In this document: positions 26,270-34,291 of the stretch, piece by piece
Layout: each line of letters starts with the position of its first letter
Position numbering within the stretch: position 1 is the first letter of the stretch
Assembly (NCBI GenBank): GCA_035317825.1
Contig: DATHGB010000030.1
Location: 1 to 49,455, forward strand
Direction of reading: 5' to 3'
DNA length: 49,455 bases
From: Candidatus Saccharimonadales bacterium
GTDB lineage: Bacteria; Patescibacteriota; Saccharimonadia; Saccharimonadales; Saccharimonadaceae
Made by a program: the position numbers and the translations under genes
The notes under the pieces: generated by a model
What the model was told of the DNA's origin: nothing
Seen by the model: only the letters and a program-made list of their open reading frames with translations
Database searches by the model: none

Positions 26270-26623
26270 TTACTGCTTCCGCAAAATCTTCTCTATTGCT
26301 TTTCCCTTGGCTAACTCATCGATTAATTTATCCAGGTAGCGGATCTCCTGCATGGTTCGTTCTTTGATCTCTTCCACCCGGACACCACAGATCATGCCTT
26401 TAATTAAAGCCCGGGAAGGGTTCAGCCTGGGAGCTTCCGCAAAAAAAGTCTCGAGATCCGTTTGCTTTTCCATCTGCGCTTCTAGCTCTTTTTGGCTATA
26501 TCCTGTCAGCCAGCAAATAATTTCATCGACGTCCGCTTTCGTACGTCCTTTTTTCTCGGCCTTAGCGATATAAAGGGGATAGACTCTTGCGAAGCCCACT
26601 GTATAAATCCGAGGTTTCATCAT
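26270..26623 (-). CDS. DUF2200 family protein
   Basis: 117 residues, the normal family length. Conserved blocks: [43 protein letters not shown] and [13 protein letters not shown]. Function of the family is unknown. Its promoter, leader and start codon are duplicated at 17385-17448 without the coding part. A TAAAAT -10 box with TTGTCT 18 bp upstream precedes it. Confidence 0.9.
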   Translation of the reverse strand: MMKPRIYTVGFARVYPLYIAKAEKKGRTKADVDEIICWLTGYSQKELEAQMEKQTDLETFFAEAPRLNPSRALIKGMICGVRVEEIKERTMQEIRYLDKLIDELAKGKAIEKILRKQ

Positions 26624-26693
26624 GATATCCTTTTGCTTCTACGGTTTTCCTTATTTTAGCACGGAGGCATGAGAGTGAGACAACGGGCGGAGG

Positions 26694-26951
26694 TTACCTG
26701 CCTGGCTCAAGATCATTCTGTTTTACCACTTCGCGCATCATATTGATCATGTTTGGTAGTGCTAAAAGATCCTTGGCGGTAGTTGTTTCTTCAGGACTTG
26801 CGACGCATAGCTGTCTAACCTTTCCTTGTTCAGCAACAGCAAGAATAATGTCGTCTATCGCAAACTCATCAGCATCTTCGGAATGGTACGGCAAAAAGGC
26901 GTAAGAACCGACCTCATTATGGACGGATGTCACTTGCTCAATAGCATCCAC
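26694..26951 (-). CDS. hypothetical protein, possibly 5'-truncated
   Basis: 85 residues from a GTG with no clear ribosome site. The same frame stays open about 17 codons further upstream, reading like protein, until a stop near 27000, but without an ATG. So either GTG is the start or the gene has lost its 5' end. No family recognised. The gap to 27213 also holds a short tandem repeat (GATTAAATG twice, near 27025) and the ribosome site of the next gene. Confidence 0.4.
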   Translation of the reverse strand: MDAIEQVTSVHNEVGSYAFLPYHSEDADEFAIDDIILAVAEQGKVRQLCVASPEETTTAKDLLALPNMINMMREVVKQNDLEPGR

Positions 26952-27213
26952 AAGATGACTTGAATCAAATGCATAAATAGAAGCATTACATCCAGATATT
27001 TATTTTATCGCATATGATTCCAAGATTAAATGGATTAAATGGATTAGCTCATGGTTAAAGCTCATATTGATAACGAAATATCCTGGACTCCGGCTCACGT
27101 AGCCTGACGCAATTGATGAGACCGAATGGCCTTTATCGGTGGGCTGACTTATACTAGACATTGTTCTGAAACATAATATAAAACAGCTAATACGTTCCAT
27201 CGAAGGGAGCTGC

Positions 27214-27918
27214 ATGCCAAAGTTCAACAAGCATTTTTTACATGGTGAATCGGGAATTATCTTTTATGCGGGTATAGCGTTAGCCGTAGGAGCTTTCGGC
27301 ATAACCATCGCCAGTCTGCTTTACGCACTAACGCCCGTGGAAGCTGCGCTTCCTATCCCTAATCCAAATCTTTCGGATGCGTTTACCGCTACGAAATTAG
27401 GGCACGAAACCATGAAGGCTGCCGGTGTCATTGGAATCATTTTTGATATCGTTTTTATGGCGGCAACACTCGTACTGCTAGCTTTTCGAAAACCTAAAAC
27501 CCTATCGGTCGAACCACTAGGTTGGGCATTCGTGACACTGAGCGTTTTAATGTTTGTCGTGGCTGATGCATTAGCAGCAACCGCGCTGCCAAGGTTAGCA
27601 CTGGGATTTCAGTTAACGGACGCGTTCATAGGGTTCAAGCTTCTATTTGACATCTTTTTCGTCATGGGTAGTATTAGTTTCGGGCTGGGCGGCAGCGCGA
27701 TTTTTATCAGTGAATTAAGAGCGCAACATGCACCGCGACCGCTAAAAGTTTTGATGTGGAGTGGCCTTCTTTTTGCGCTCGCAGGGCTTATATCAGGACT
27801 GCTATATATTATGAACGTCAGTCTTCCGCTAGTAATGGGAGCGGCTATACTAGGCGGGGGATTGATCTTCTGTATCTATGGCGTACATATCGCAAACAGT
27901 ACTCGCCGCTTGCAATAA
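27214..27918 (+). CDS. membrane protein, DUF4386-like topology
   Basis: 234 residues with six membrane helices, starting around residues 14, 70, 98, 132, 176 and 202. A periplasmic loop after helix 1 is followed by a motif K-A-A-G-V-I-G-I-I-F-D at helix 2. Topology and length resemble DUF4386 proteins, but I do not see enough conserved residues to be sure. GGGAG lies five nt before the ATG. It stands alone. Confidence 0.65.
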   Translation: MPKFNKHFLHGESGIIFYAGIALAVGAFGITIASLLYALTPVEAALPIPNPNLSDAFTATKLGHETMKAAGVIGIIFDIVFMAATLVLLAFRKPKTLSVEPLGWAFVTLSVLMFVVADALAATALPRLALGFQLTDAFIGFKLLFDIFFVMGSISFGLGGSAIFISELRAQHAPRPLKVLMWSGLLFALAGLISGLLYIMNVSLPLVMGAAILGGGLIFCIYGVHIANSTRRLQ

Positions 27919-28066
27919 CTAGGGTATCGCGCATGATTTAAGTGAGGCTTTGATTCTTCAGCATCGCAATCTATATCGTCATCGTTAAAAGTTAGATTAA
28001 CGTACTGCCACTCCTGCCAGAATGATTATATTTAAATGGTCTTACTTATAGGATCTTTATTATTTG

Positions 28067-28897
28067 TTATGGTTTATCGAAGTCAGTGATTGGATCTTTG
28101 ATTGGCGGCTCACATCCAAAAAGATCTCTTGCGCCACAGCCAAGAGACTTACTGAAATAACCATAATCTTCACCAATAGATAAGTAGGATTTGTCATGAG
28201 CCACGTCATTTGGATTATATGATCGTATAAGATGAGTGGCTGTATTTCTCGATAGTCCGGATCGATTTGTTGACGGGTCGTAAAGCTTGCATGAAAGATT
28301 ATTTCCTCTTGACCAGTCTAGGAAGCCAAGAGAAAGATTACGAGGATTTGCGAAGTCGTCGTAGAAGTTGGCGCATTTGTCATCCCGACCGCTATTATAG
28401 CTGTGTGGAGTTCCAAAAACCTGAACGAGAGAGTTGCTCTCGGCCAGTTTCTGAAAGATCTCGTCCCTCGTAAGTGATGTCTCTAGTATATCGACATATC
28501 GTATGAAGCAATTTTGAGTCCAGTTAACTACTGTAAATTTATTTTTTGACTGAGAGGTAAAATAGCATGTATCCACTTTTGCTGAGTGGGTGGGTGTCTC
28601 ACTGTTAATCAATCCTGCTAGGTACAGTAACTTGATTCGATTATTTTGTTCAGCGTCGAAGCCCTGCTCTACTTCCTGTCTTGATTCTGTCAGCTCTTGC
28701 CGTATAGCGTAGCTGCTCGAAGTGACCTGTAAGAATGCAAAAAATCCTGAATAATAAGAGTATACGCCTGCTATAGCAATAAGTAGCAGTAGACCTACGG
28801 CTATAATGGTGTTACGAACCCATGTAGGGGCTTTCTCTGAGATTCTGGGCCGGCGGTTACGAGTATTCTTTTGCGTATTTTTATTTTGCTTAGCCAT
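28067..28897 (-). CDS. hypothetical membrane-anchored secreted protein
   Basis: 276 residues. A basic N-terminus (K-N-T-R-N-R-R-P-R), one membrane helix at residues 28-52, then an outer domain with paired cysteines (C-Y-F, N-C-F, K-C-A, S-C-K, G-C-G, G-C-E). Six or more cysteines suggest disulfides. No family recognised. The -10 box TACAAT, preceded by TGA, ends 6 nt before ATG 28897, so it is predicted leaderless; the GTG at 28903 would precede the transcript start. Confidence 0.65.
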   Translation of the reverse strand: MAKQNKNTQKNTRNRRPRISEKAPTWVRNTIIAVGLLLLIAIAGVYSYYSGFFAFLQVTSSSYAIRQELTESRQEVEQGFDAEQNNRIKLLYLAGLINSETPTHSAKVDTCYFTSQSKNKFTVVNWTQNCFIRYVDILETSLTRDEIFQKLAESNSLVQVFGTPHSYNSGRDDKCANFYDDFANPRNLSLGFLDWSRGNNLSCKLYDPSTNRSGLSRNTATHLIRSYNPNDVAHDKSYLSIGEDYGYFSKSLGCGARDLFGCEPPIKDPITDFDKP

Positions 28898-29015
28898 ATG
28901 CACATTGTATCATCCATACATTCTCTTCTTAAAAGACCTCCACCTTTGGTTAAGTCTATGCGTTTTGAACGTAGTGTGATATGTTCATTCTATATCTATA
29001 AGTAAGGGAGCTAAT

Positions 29016-29954
29016 ATGTCCGCAGATACGTCAGTGCTAGAAGACCCTAAAGAGCAGCAACTTGAAGATAAACCACATATGGATAGTGACGGGGAGCATC
29101 TATCCGCTTTGCCCGTAAGAGATTACGATTCCGCACCCGAGCACGTAAAGCAATTCTATTTAGACAATCACACCCACCATACGTACGAATCAACCCGTAA
29201 GCTATGGAATGACTACGCCTCACCCAAAGCAAGAACGCTTAAAGCCCCTATGTGGGATATGCTCGTCGCCGTAGGGGAGTTTTTTGACGCCAGCGATCCC
29301 GATGTCGAAGACCCGCAAATCGTCCACGCGTTCCAGAGTGCGGAATCCGCAAGGGAAAACGGGGAAGATGACTGGATGCAGGCAACCGTCTTAGTCCATG
29401 ACGTCGGTAAAATTCTCGCCACCAATCTGCTTCCAGGCAGAGAAGCCCTGCCTCAATGGTGCGTTGTGGGTGATACGTTCCCACTCGGCATAAAATTTGA
29501 TGAGCGGATCGTTCTATCCAAATACTTCTTCGAACAGCCTGCCGTGCCCGATAGCAGCGATCCTTTGCTACGCAAGGGCTGGCCAGGAAACCCTGATGTC
29601 AAGCATCCTGTCTACGGTACTGAGCAGGGCGTATACGAAGACGGCGTAGGCCTGGATAATCTTACCGTTTCATTCGGCCATGATGAATTTTTGTTCCAGG
29701 TCCTAAACGGGAACTGTAACCTGCCAGACGGCGCGCTCCGTATGATCCGCTACCACTCCCTATATCCTATCCACTCAGCAGGTGCATATAGCCGCTTGCT
29801 AGGTGAGGGTGACGACGAAATACTTGCAGGCGTCAGACGCTTCAACCAGTACGATCTCTATTCAAAGGTTGAAAAAAAGCCGGATATCGCAGCACTCATG
29901 CCTTACTACAAGAACCTGGTTGATAAGTTCTTCCCAGAACCACTTAACTGGTAG
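29016..29954 (+). CDS. myo-inositol oxygenase (MIOX)
   Basis: 312 residues. MIOX turns myo-inositol plus O2 into D-glucuronate with a di-iron centre. Signatures are intact: H-V-K-Q-F-Y-L-D-N-H-T-H, Q-I-V-H-A-F-Q-S-A-E, V-H-D-V-G-K, V-V-G-D-T-F-P-L-G, F-G-H-D-E-F, R-Y-H-S-L-Y-P and F-N-Q-Y-D-L-Y. The ligand histidines and aspartates of the HD-type site are all present. MIOX is mainly eukaryotic and sporadic in bacteria, so it is unexpected in a small genome. A GGGAG ribosome site precedes the ATG. No inositol or uronate pathway genes are nearby. Confidence 0.93.
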   Translation: MSADTSVLEDPKEQQLEDKPHMDSDGEHLSALPVRDYDSAPEHVKQFYLDNHTHHTYESTRKLWNDYASPKARTLKAPMWDMLVAVGEFFDASDPDVEDPQIVHAFQSAESARENGEDDWMQATVLVHDVGKILATNLLPGREALPQWCVVGDTFPLGIKFDERIVLSKYFFEQPAVPDSSDPLLRKGWPGNPDVKHPVYGTEQGVYEDGVGLDNLTVSFGHDEFLFQVLNGNCNLPDGALRMIRYHSLYPIHSAGAYSRLLGEGDDEILAGVRRFNQYDLYSKVEKKPDIAALMPYYKNLVDKFFPEPLNW

Positions 29955-29966
29955 GAACTGGTTTAA

Positions 29967-30000
29967 AGTAAAAGGGTGCTGTTAACAGCACCCTTTTACT
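29967..30000. terminator. palindromic terminator after MIOX
   Basis: A 34-bp perfect palindrome with halves AGTAAAAGGGTGCTGTT and its complement, 13 bp after the MIOX stop. Confidence 0.85.
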
Positions 30001-30009
30001 ACGCTAATT

Positions 30010-30038
30010 TTGTAAAATCATATAGTTAATGCTATAGT
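30010..30038 (+). promoter_or_regulatory. promoter of the phenylalanine hydroxylase leader
   Basis: TTGTAA, 17 bp, TATAGT with TGC before the -10 (extended). It ends 6 nt before the ATG of the leader ORF at 30045. Confidence 0.65.
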
Positions 30039-30044
30039 CATGAC

Positions 30045-30116
30045 ATGAAATCGTTCAACGGCAATACGTATCTATATACCGACTATATCTTGGCGGTATT
30101 TGCTGTTCGCTCGTAA
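30045..30116 (+). CDS. aromatic-rich leader peptide
   Basis: 23 codons from an ATG 6 nt after the -10 box, so translated from the very start of the mRNA. Two Phe (4, 19) and three Tyr (9, 11, 14) make up over a fifth of the peptide, with T-Y-L-Y-T-D-Y in the centre. It lies in the leader of a phenylalanine hydroxylase gene, which makes Tyr from Phe. I infer a sensing role in attenuation. Chance enrichment cannot be excluded at this length. Confidence 0.5.
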   Translation: MKSFNGNTYLYTDYILAVFAVRS

Positions 30117-30165
30117 ATTTAATTCTTATTTTTCTCAGCTAATTACCGCCTAAAGAGCGGTAATT
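30092..30165 (+). promoter_or_regulatory. candidate attenuator with alternative hairpins
   Basis: Three segments: GGCGGTA (30092-30098, inside the leader ORF just after its Tyr codons), AATTACCGC(C) (30141-30150) and GCGGTAATT (30157-30165). The middle segment can pair with the first (7 bp) or with the third (9 bp, seven-base loop, then TAAATTTT). The two pairings exclude each other. Confidence 0.5.
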
Positions 30166-30188
30166 TAAATTTTAGTAGAAAGATAATT

Positions 30189-30980
30189 ATGAAAAACGAT
30201 GCATTTAACAAACGAAAAGAACATATCATAAGTCTCGCGACCGGGCCGGTTGCTCCGCCTGTACACATCGCGTACCTTCCGCACGAAAACAAAGTATGGG
30301 AAATAGTGAGCACGACGCTTAGGCCGATTTGGGATGCCGTGGTTATTGATGAAGTGCTTGAAGCACGCGAAACCATCAAGTTACCGTTAGATTTTGTCCC
30401 GCAACTGTCGGAGGTGTCAGATAAACTTCTGGCAACGAGTGGTTTTACGTACCATGCAGTTGGAGGTCTTGCTCCTAAGGACGAATTCTTTGGCGCACTT
30501 GGCAGGAAATCGTTCCTATCAACACAATACTTGCGCCACCCGAAATCACCCCTCTACACGCCCGAGCCAGATATCATCCACGAAGTCATAGGCCACGGGA
30601 CCTGTCTTGCCAATGTTAAACTTGCCCAATTACACCAGCTGGCAGGCTCAGCGCTTGTGCGCGTATCGACCGAACAAGCCAAGCAGTTCATCGCGAACGT
30701 ATGGTGGTTCTCAGGTGAATTCGGCGTTATTCGCCATACAAAAGGCGTCAAAGCGTTTGGCGCAGGACTACTTTCTTCCGTAGGCGAGCTCCAGTCTTTC
30801 ACGAGAGAGGCGACTATACGACCGGTTAATATCAAAGAAATGGGGACAACACCATACCAGATAGATATTTTCCAACGGACGCTTTTCGCGGCCGATTCTG
30901 TCGACCACTTGCTTGCATACGTCGGCGGGTTTTTCGCCCAAGTTGACGACATAATGATAGAAGAAATGCTACGTGCGTAG
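30189..30980 (+). CDS. phhA: phenylalanine 4-monooxygenase
   Basis: 263 residues, the size of bacterial phenylalanine hydroxylases. It contains P-Q-L-S-E-V-S-D-K-L, G-F-T-Y-H-A-V-G-G, Y-T-P-E-P-D-I-I-H-E-V-I-G-H (two His iron ligands), F-S-G-E-F-G-V (the Glu ligand) and G-A-G-L-L-S-S. It makes Tyr from Phe with O2 and a pterin or alternative reductant at a mononuclear iron. No pterin-recycling gene is adjacent. No strong ribosome site precedes the ATG. The leader holds a small aromatic-rich ORF and alternative hairpins. Confidence 0.92.
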   Translation: MKNDAFNKRKEHIISLATGPVAPPVHIAYLPHENKVWEIVSTTLRPIWDAVVIDEVLEARETIKLPLDFVPQLSEVSDKLLATSGFTYHAVGGLAPKDEFFGALGRKSFLSTQYLRHPKSPLYTPEPDIIHEVIGHGTCLANVKLAQLHQLAGSALVRVSTEQAKQFIANVWWFSGEFGVIRHTKGVKAFGAGLLSSVGELQSFTREATIRPVNIKEMGTTPYQIDIFQRTLFAADSVDHLLAYVGGFFAQVDDIMIEEMLRA

Positions 30981-31104
30981 CTATCCATGACTATTAATCA
31001 AGCATCAATACGTACAGGGCAATATGTAGGACTACGCCTTGCACTACGTGCACGCCTTACTCGGATACCAGACATCAGAGATTTCGTGATTCGAGGCTAG
31101 AGTA

Positions 31105-31133
31105 TTGCATTTATTTTAGCAATATAATACAGT
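31105..31133 (+). promoter_or_regulatory. promoter of small Trp peptide 1
   Basis: TTGCAT, 17 bp, TACAGT. The same promoter and spacer recur at 41451-41479, where the boxes are TTGCAT and TATAGT. Confidence 0.65.
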
Positions 31134-31161
31134 TCACAGACTCACCTGGGGGGTGGACACC

Positions 31162-31218
31162 ATGTGTAGCGGATGGGATTGGAATCAGGAAGACGCTCCG
31201 AAGGAGTCCTGGGCGTAA
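31162..31218 (+). CDS. small Trp peptide 1 of a duplicated locus
   Basis: 18 residues, MCSGWDWNQEDAPKESWA, three of them Trp. A very strong ribosome site (GGGGGGTGG) lies five nt before the ATG. Promoter, leader and ribosome site match those of the 28-residue peptide at 41333-41419. Peptide sequences differ but both carry W-D-W. After the stop, the bases GCATAATCAAGATA and a T-rich terminator-like tract are shared with the other copy. Function unknown: secreted or modified peptide, toxin, or regulatory leader are all possible. Confidence 0.55.
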   Translation: MCSGWDWNQEDAPKESWA

Positions 31219-31258
31219 AGCCCGCCACGCATAATCAAGATATAGGGGTCTTTTCTTT

Positions 31259-31324
31259 TTAGGCAGAAATCTTTTCGATAATCTTTGGTACTGCTACGAA
31301 ACGATCAATTATGCGAATTCCACA
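31259..31324 (-). pseudogene. relic convergent to Trp peptide 1
   Basis: A minus-strand frame between stops reads I-I-D-R-F-V-A-V-P-K-I-I-E-K-I-S-A and matches the frame at 41133-41270 (L-I-D-D-F-V-S-V, I-I-E-K-I-S). It is convergent with the Trp peptide in both places. No start codon. The gap 30981-31376 also has an arginine-rich minus-strand frame at 30998-31075 of doubtful reality. Confidence 0.4.
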
Positions 31325-31376
31325 TTAATCACGGACTGTCTTATAATAAGAGTAGGATAACAGTGGAGGGTGGATC

Positions 31377-31940
31377 ATGGCAGAAGCAAATAATTCCTCA
31401 AACGAACCCGTTACGGCCGTGTTCAGCTGGACGGTAAAACAAGGTGAGGAACAGTCATTCCAGCACATGATGCATGCCGTGCATAAAGTCGCCCGTACCT
31501 TTCCAGGGCACATGGGCGTTACCACTTTAAACTCTCCTACGCGTAAAGAAAGTTTTCAGACCATATTACGGTTTGATACCACTCAGCACCTTGAAGATTG
31601 GCTGAGTTCACCCATACGTCAAAAGATGATGAAACCCCTGGCGAAGATTGCGAGTACGGATACAGCTACCAAATCAACCGGACTAGAAACCTGGTTTGAA
31701 ATTCCAGGTCAGCAAGTTACTCCACCCCCAAGATGGAAAATGGTAGTCGCTACCTTTATTGCAATCTACCCCGTAAGTTTACTCTTTTCACTCTTTTTGT
31801 CTCCGTACATTGAAGATTGGCCCATCCTGGTCCGGGCATTGTTTCTACCGATCATCGCGCCGGTTATTTTGACGTATCTATTCATGCCATTTTTGACACA
31901 GCGAATTTTAAAACGCTGGTTGTATAAAAAGGATTCGTAA
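31377..31940 (+). CDS. ABM-domain protein with C-terminal membrane anchor
   Basis: 187 residues. The N-terminal 100 residues look like an antibiotic biosynthesis monooxygenase (ABM) domain: V-T-A-V-F-S-W-T-V-K-Q-G-E-E, F-P-G-H-M-G-V and I-L-R-F-D-T, H-L-E-D-W-L-S-S. Two membrane helices follow (about 121-141 and 148-170). This ABM plus two-helix layout occurs in uncharacterised proteins of many bacteria. GGAGGG lies before the ATG. The next gene begins 21 bp later with its own strong ribosome site, so they may be cotranscribed. Confidence 0.8.
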   Translation: MAEANNSSNEPVTAVFSWTVKQGEEQSFQHMMHAVHKVARTFPGHMGVTTLNSPTRKESFQTILRFDTTQHLEDWLSSPIRQKMMKPLAKIASTDTATKSTGLETWFEIPGQQVTPPPRWKMVVATFIAIYPVSLLFSLFLSPYIEDWPILVRALFLPIIAPVILTYLFMPFLTQRILKRWLYKKDS

Positions 31941-31961
31941 TCAGGGAGGGGAGGTGTGTCT

Positions 31962-32840
31962 ATGAAAAAATCAATCGGGTTTATAGGAATCGGGACTATG
32001 GGAAGCCGGATGTCCGCCCGGTTTCTTAATGCCGGTCTGGAAGTAACCGTATTCAACCGGGATAAAAACAAAACAAAACCCTTAGTAAAACAGGGCGCTA
32101 AGGTCGCGGGTTCTATCCCGGAACTCGTAAAAGCAGCTGATTATATCTGCATATCCGTTTCAAACGACGACGCTATAAAAGATGTGGTTAGCCAAATAAT
32201 ACAGGCTGGCGTCCGCAATAAAACGATCCTCAGCCTCAGCACTATTTCTCCAGATACCGCAGTGGAACTAGATAAAAATATCTCGGACTGTAAAGCTCGG
32301 TTTCTTGACGCGCCCGTGTCTGGAAGTGCGCCTCAGGTAGAGTCAGCGCAATTACTCGTGTTCGCTTCGGGTGAGGAGAAGATATTTGAAGATGTTAAGC
32401 CAATACTGAGCGCTATAAGCAGGACGGTGTACTACCTAGGACCAGCAGGGAACGGATCACGCATGAAGCTCGTCACGAATACTCTTTTGGGACTGGGCGC
32501 CCAGTCGCTTGCCGAAGCGCTACTTCTGGGTCAAAGAATGGGGATATCCAAGGACAAAATGATCGAAGTGCTGAGTGAATCAGCAGTCGTATCGGCGTCT
32601 CAAAAAATAAAGATGCAAAATGCGCTTGCAGATGACTACCCGGTAGCATTTTCGCTGGCCAATATGTATAAAGACTACGGCCTTATCCTAGAACAAGCCC
32701 ATGCTACGAATACCCCCATGCCAGCAACAGCCGCAGCACGACAAGTCAGTGCTGTAGGTATGGCTCGCAAACTGGATGCTGACTTCGCTGTCGTTATACG
32801 GCTCCTAGAAGAAATGACACGTCCGACGACTCGAAGTTAA
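31962..32840 (+). CDS. beta-hydroxyacid dehydrogenase (HIBADH-like)
   Basis: 292 residues. Rossmann start I-G-F-I-G-I-G-T-M-G-S-R-M, then S-T-I-S-P-D-T, D-A-P-V-S-G-S (substrate binding) and G-N-G-S-R-M-K-L-V-T-N with the catalytic Lys. This is the 3-hydroxyisobutyrate / tartronate-semialdehyde / glyoxylate reductase family. The exact substrate is not predictable. The ATG at 31962 follows a long GGGAGGGGAGG ribosome site; an ATG... GTG start two codons upstream is less likely. Confidence 0.88.
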   Translation: MKKSIGFIGIGTMGSRMSARFLNAGLEVTVFNRDKNKTKPLVKQGAKVAGSIPELVKAADYICISVSNDDAIKDVVSQIIQAGVRNKTILSLSTISPDTAVELDKNISDCKARFLDAPVSGSAPQVESAQLLVFASGEEKIFEDVKPILSAISRTVYYLGPAGNGSRMKLVTNTLLGLGAQSLAEALLLGQRMGISKDKMIEVLSESAVVSASQKIKMQNALADDYPVAFSLANMYKDYGLILEQAHATNTPMPATAAARQVSAVGMARKLDADFAVVIRLLEEMTRPTTRS

Positions 32841-32910
32841 CAGAGGTCTTAATCTAAGAGCTGTAGTTCGCTTAAGAAAATATTCAGGGGTCTCTTGCTA
32901 TAATTCACCT

Positions 32911-33555
32911 ATGGAAAAAGAGTACTCCCCTCCGGAAAGTGTCACGACGCCTCACAGGTTAGAAACCTTCAGCGACGGCGTGATGGCAATTATCATCACC
33001 GTCATGGTGCTTCGTCTTAGTGCGCCGTCCGTCCCAACGCTCAGCGGCTGGCAACCGTTCCTGCCTCAGATAGTAGCCTATGTCCTTAGCTTTATTTTTA
33101 TCGCCCAGTACTGGAATAGCCACCACCAGTTGCTCCGCTTCACCAAACGGATCAGTGGAGGCGTCATGTGGGCAAACATGCATTTACTGTTTTGGTTATC
33201 GTTAATCCCCGTCGCTACGGCGTGGATTGGCGAAGATGACAATTACCTCCATGAGTCTCCGACTGTTCTATATGGGGCAATCGCGCTCATGGCCTCAATC
33301 GCGTATGCAATTCTTACGCGGCTCATAAAAAGGATCGAACCCGAGGAGGTCGCAGCGCACCACACAGTAAGGAACACGAAAAATATTACCTCTATTATTA
33401 CCTATACGGGAGGGGTTGTTATTGCCGCGCTCGGATTACCCCTCGTGGGGATTGTCTGCTACGTCCTAGTGTCGGTATTGTGGCTTATTCCTGACCGCCG
33501 TCTTGCTCGTCTGTGGCAGCGATCGCCGGTACGCACCTCCATTAGGGGTAACTAG
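32911..33555 (+). CDS. TMEM175 family (DUF1211) potassium channel-like protein
   Basis: 214 residues. H-R-L-E-T-F-S-D-G-V-M-A-I-I-I-T at residues 12-27 is the R-x-x-x-F-S-D signature of TMEM175, in the pore-lining first helix. Six membrane helices in total, as in bacterial single-repeat members, which assemble as tetramers and conduct K+. An extended -10 box TGCTATAAT ends 6 nt before the ATG, so a leaderless mRNA is predicted. Confidence 0.88.
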   Translation: MEKEYSPPESVTTPHRLETFSDGVMAIIITVMVLRLSAPSVPTLSGWQPFLPQIVAYVLSFIFIAQYWNSHHQLLRFTKRISGGVMWANMHLLFWLSLIPVATAWIGEDDNYLHESPTVLYGAIALMASIAYAILTRLIKRIEPEEVAAHHTVRNTKNITSIITYTGGVVIAALGLPLVGIVCYVLVSVLWLIPDRRLARLWQRSPVRTSIRGN

Positions 33556-33598
33556 ACGCTTTTTTAAGCAACTCAAATGCATACGCTATGATAAGATC

Positions 33599-34177
33599 AT
33601 GAACTTCGATAATTTAACAAAAGAAATTCAAAACCTACTCAGTGAAAAAGAACACGTCGTCATCGCCGTGTCCGGTTTTGGTGGCTCAGGAAAAACGACG
33701 CTCGCAGAAAGGCTAGCGTCTCACTTCAAAGACTCAACTCTTCTTCAACTAGATAATTTTCTTATCAATCGCGGCGAAGGAAGTGGCTGGAGCGGTGGCT
33801 ATGACTGGAAACGCTTCGAACACGTCCTACTAGATGCCAAAGCCGGAAAGGATCTGCATTATCAGTGGTACGACTGGCCTAAAGACGAAACGAAAGACTG
33901 GATTGACCAGCCACTACCTCCGCTTCTTATCGTGGAAGGCGTAAGATTACTTCAACCAAACCTACATCCTTACTTCGATCTAAAAATCTGGATTGATTGT
34001 TCCATCGAAACCGCGACGGAGCAGGGGAAAGCCCGCGACCGCGCAAACAAGGCCGATGCTGACTTTGATATTGAATCCCATATACGAAAATGGGATGACA
34101 TTTGGATTCCGAAAGAAAAAGAGTATCTTGCGCACTTTAGCCCAACAAAAGATGCCGATATTCTTTATACGTATTAG
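33599..34177 (+). CDS. P-loop kinase, uridine kinase-like
   Basis: 192 residues. Walker A G-F-G-G-S-G-K-T-T near residue 25, then L-L-Q-L-D-N-F-L, Y-D-W-K-R-F and L-L-I-V-E-G-V (Walker B-like), ordered as in the uridine kinase / phosphoribulokinase group. The phosphate acceptor is unknown. TATGAT ends 6 nt before the ATG, so predicted leaderless; earlier in-frame codons overlap the TMEM175 gene. Confidence 0.8.
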   Translation: MNFDNLTKEIQNLLSEKEHVVIAVSGFGGSGKTTLAERLASHFKDSTLLQLDNFLINRGEGSGWSGGYDWKRFEHVLLDAKAGKDLHYQWYDWPKDETKDWIDQPLPPLLIVEGVRLLQPNLHPYFDLKIWIDCSIETATEQGKARDRANKADADFDIESHIRKWDDIWIPKEKEYLAHFSPTKDADILYTY

Positions 34178-34178
34178 G

Positions 34179-34214
34179 TTAAGAATCAAGCTTTCCAACG
34201 CGACCAAGTTATAG
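34179..34214 (+). pseudogene. 12-codon C-terminal relic
   Basis: Right after the kinase stop, a frame reads LRIKLSNATKL then stop. It matches the last residues of the protein at 36292-36846 (RIKLSDATKL). It looks like the 3' tip of a lost paralog. Confidence 0.5.
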
Positions 34215-34240
34215 CTAATTAAAATCCATATATGAAAGCA

Positions 34241-34268
34241 GGCGCCAACGACCGTAGTCGCTGACGCC
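34241..34268 (-). terminator. terminator of the 34.8-kb gene
   Basis: On the minus strand a 12-bp stem with two G-U pairs closes a UACG tetraloop with a C-G pair. The wobble pairs only fit the minus-strand RNA, which supports that direction. Confidence 0.65.
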
Positions 34269-34291
34269 TTGGCGCTTCCGTTACTGCTTCC

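Noticed and set aside
27876-28025. Minus-strand frame with protein-like text (F-W-Q-E-W-Q-Y-V-N-L-T-F)
   Set aside because: No start codon, overlaps the end of the membrane protein gene antisense, and no related copy in the window. It might be another relic but I cannot support it.
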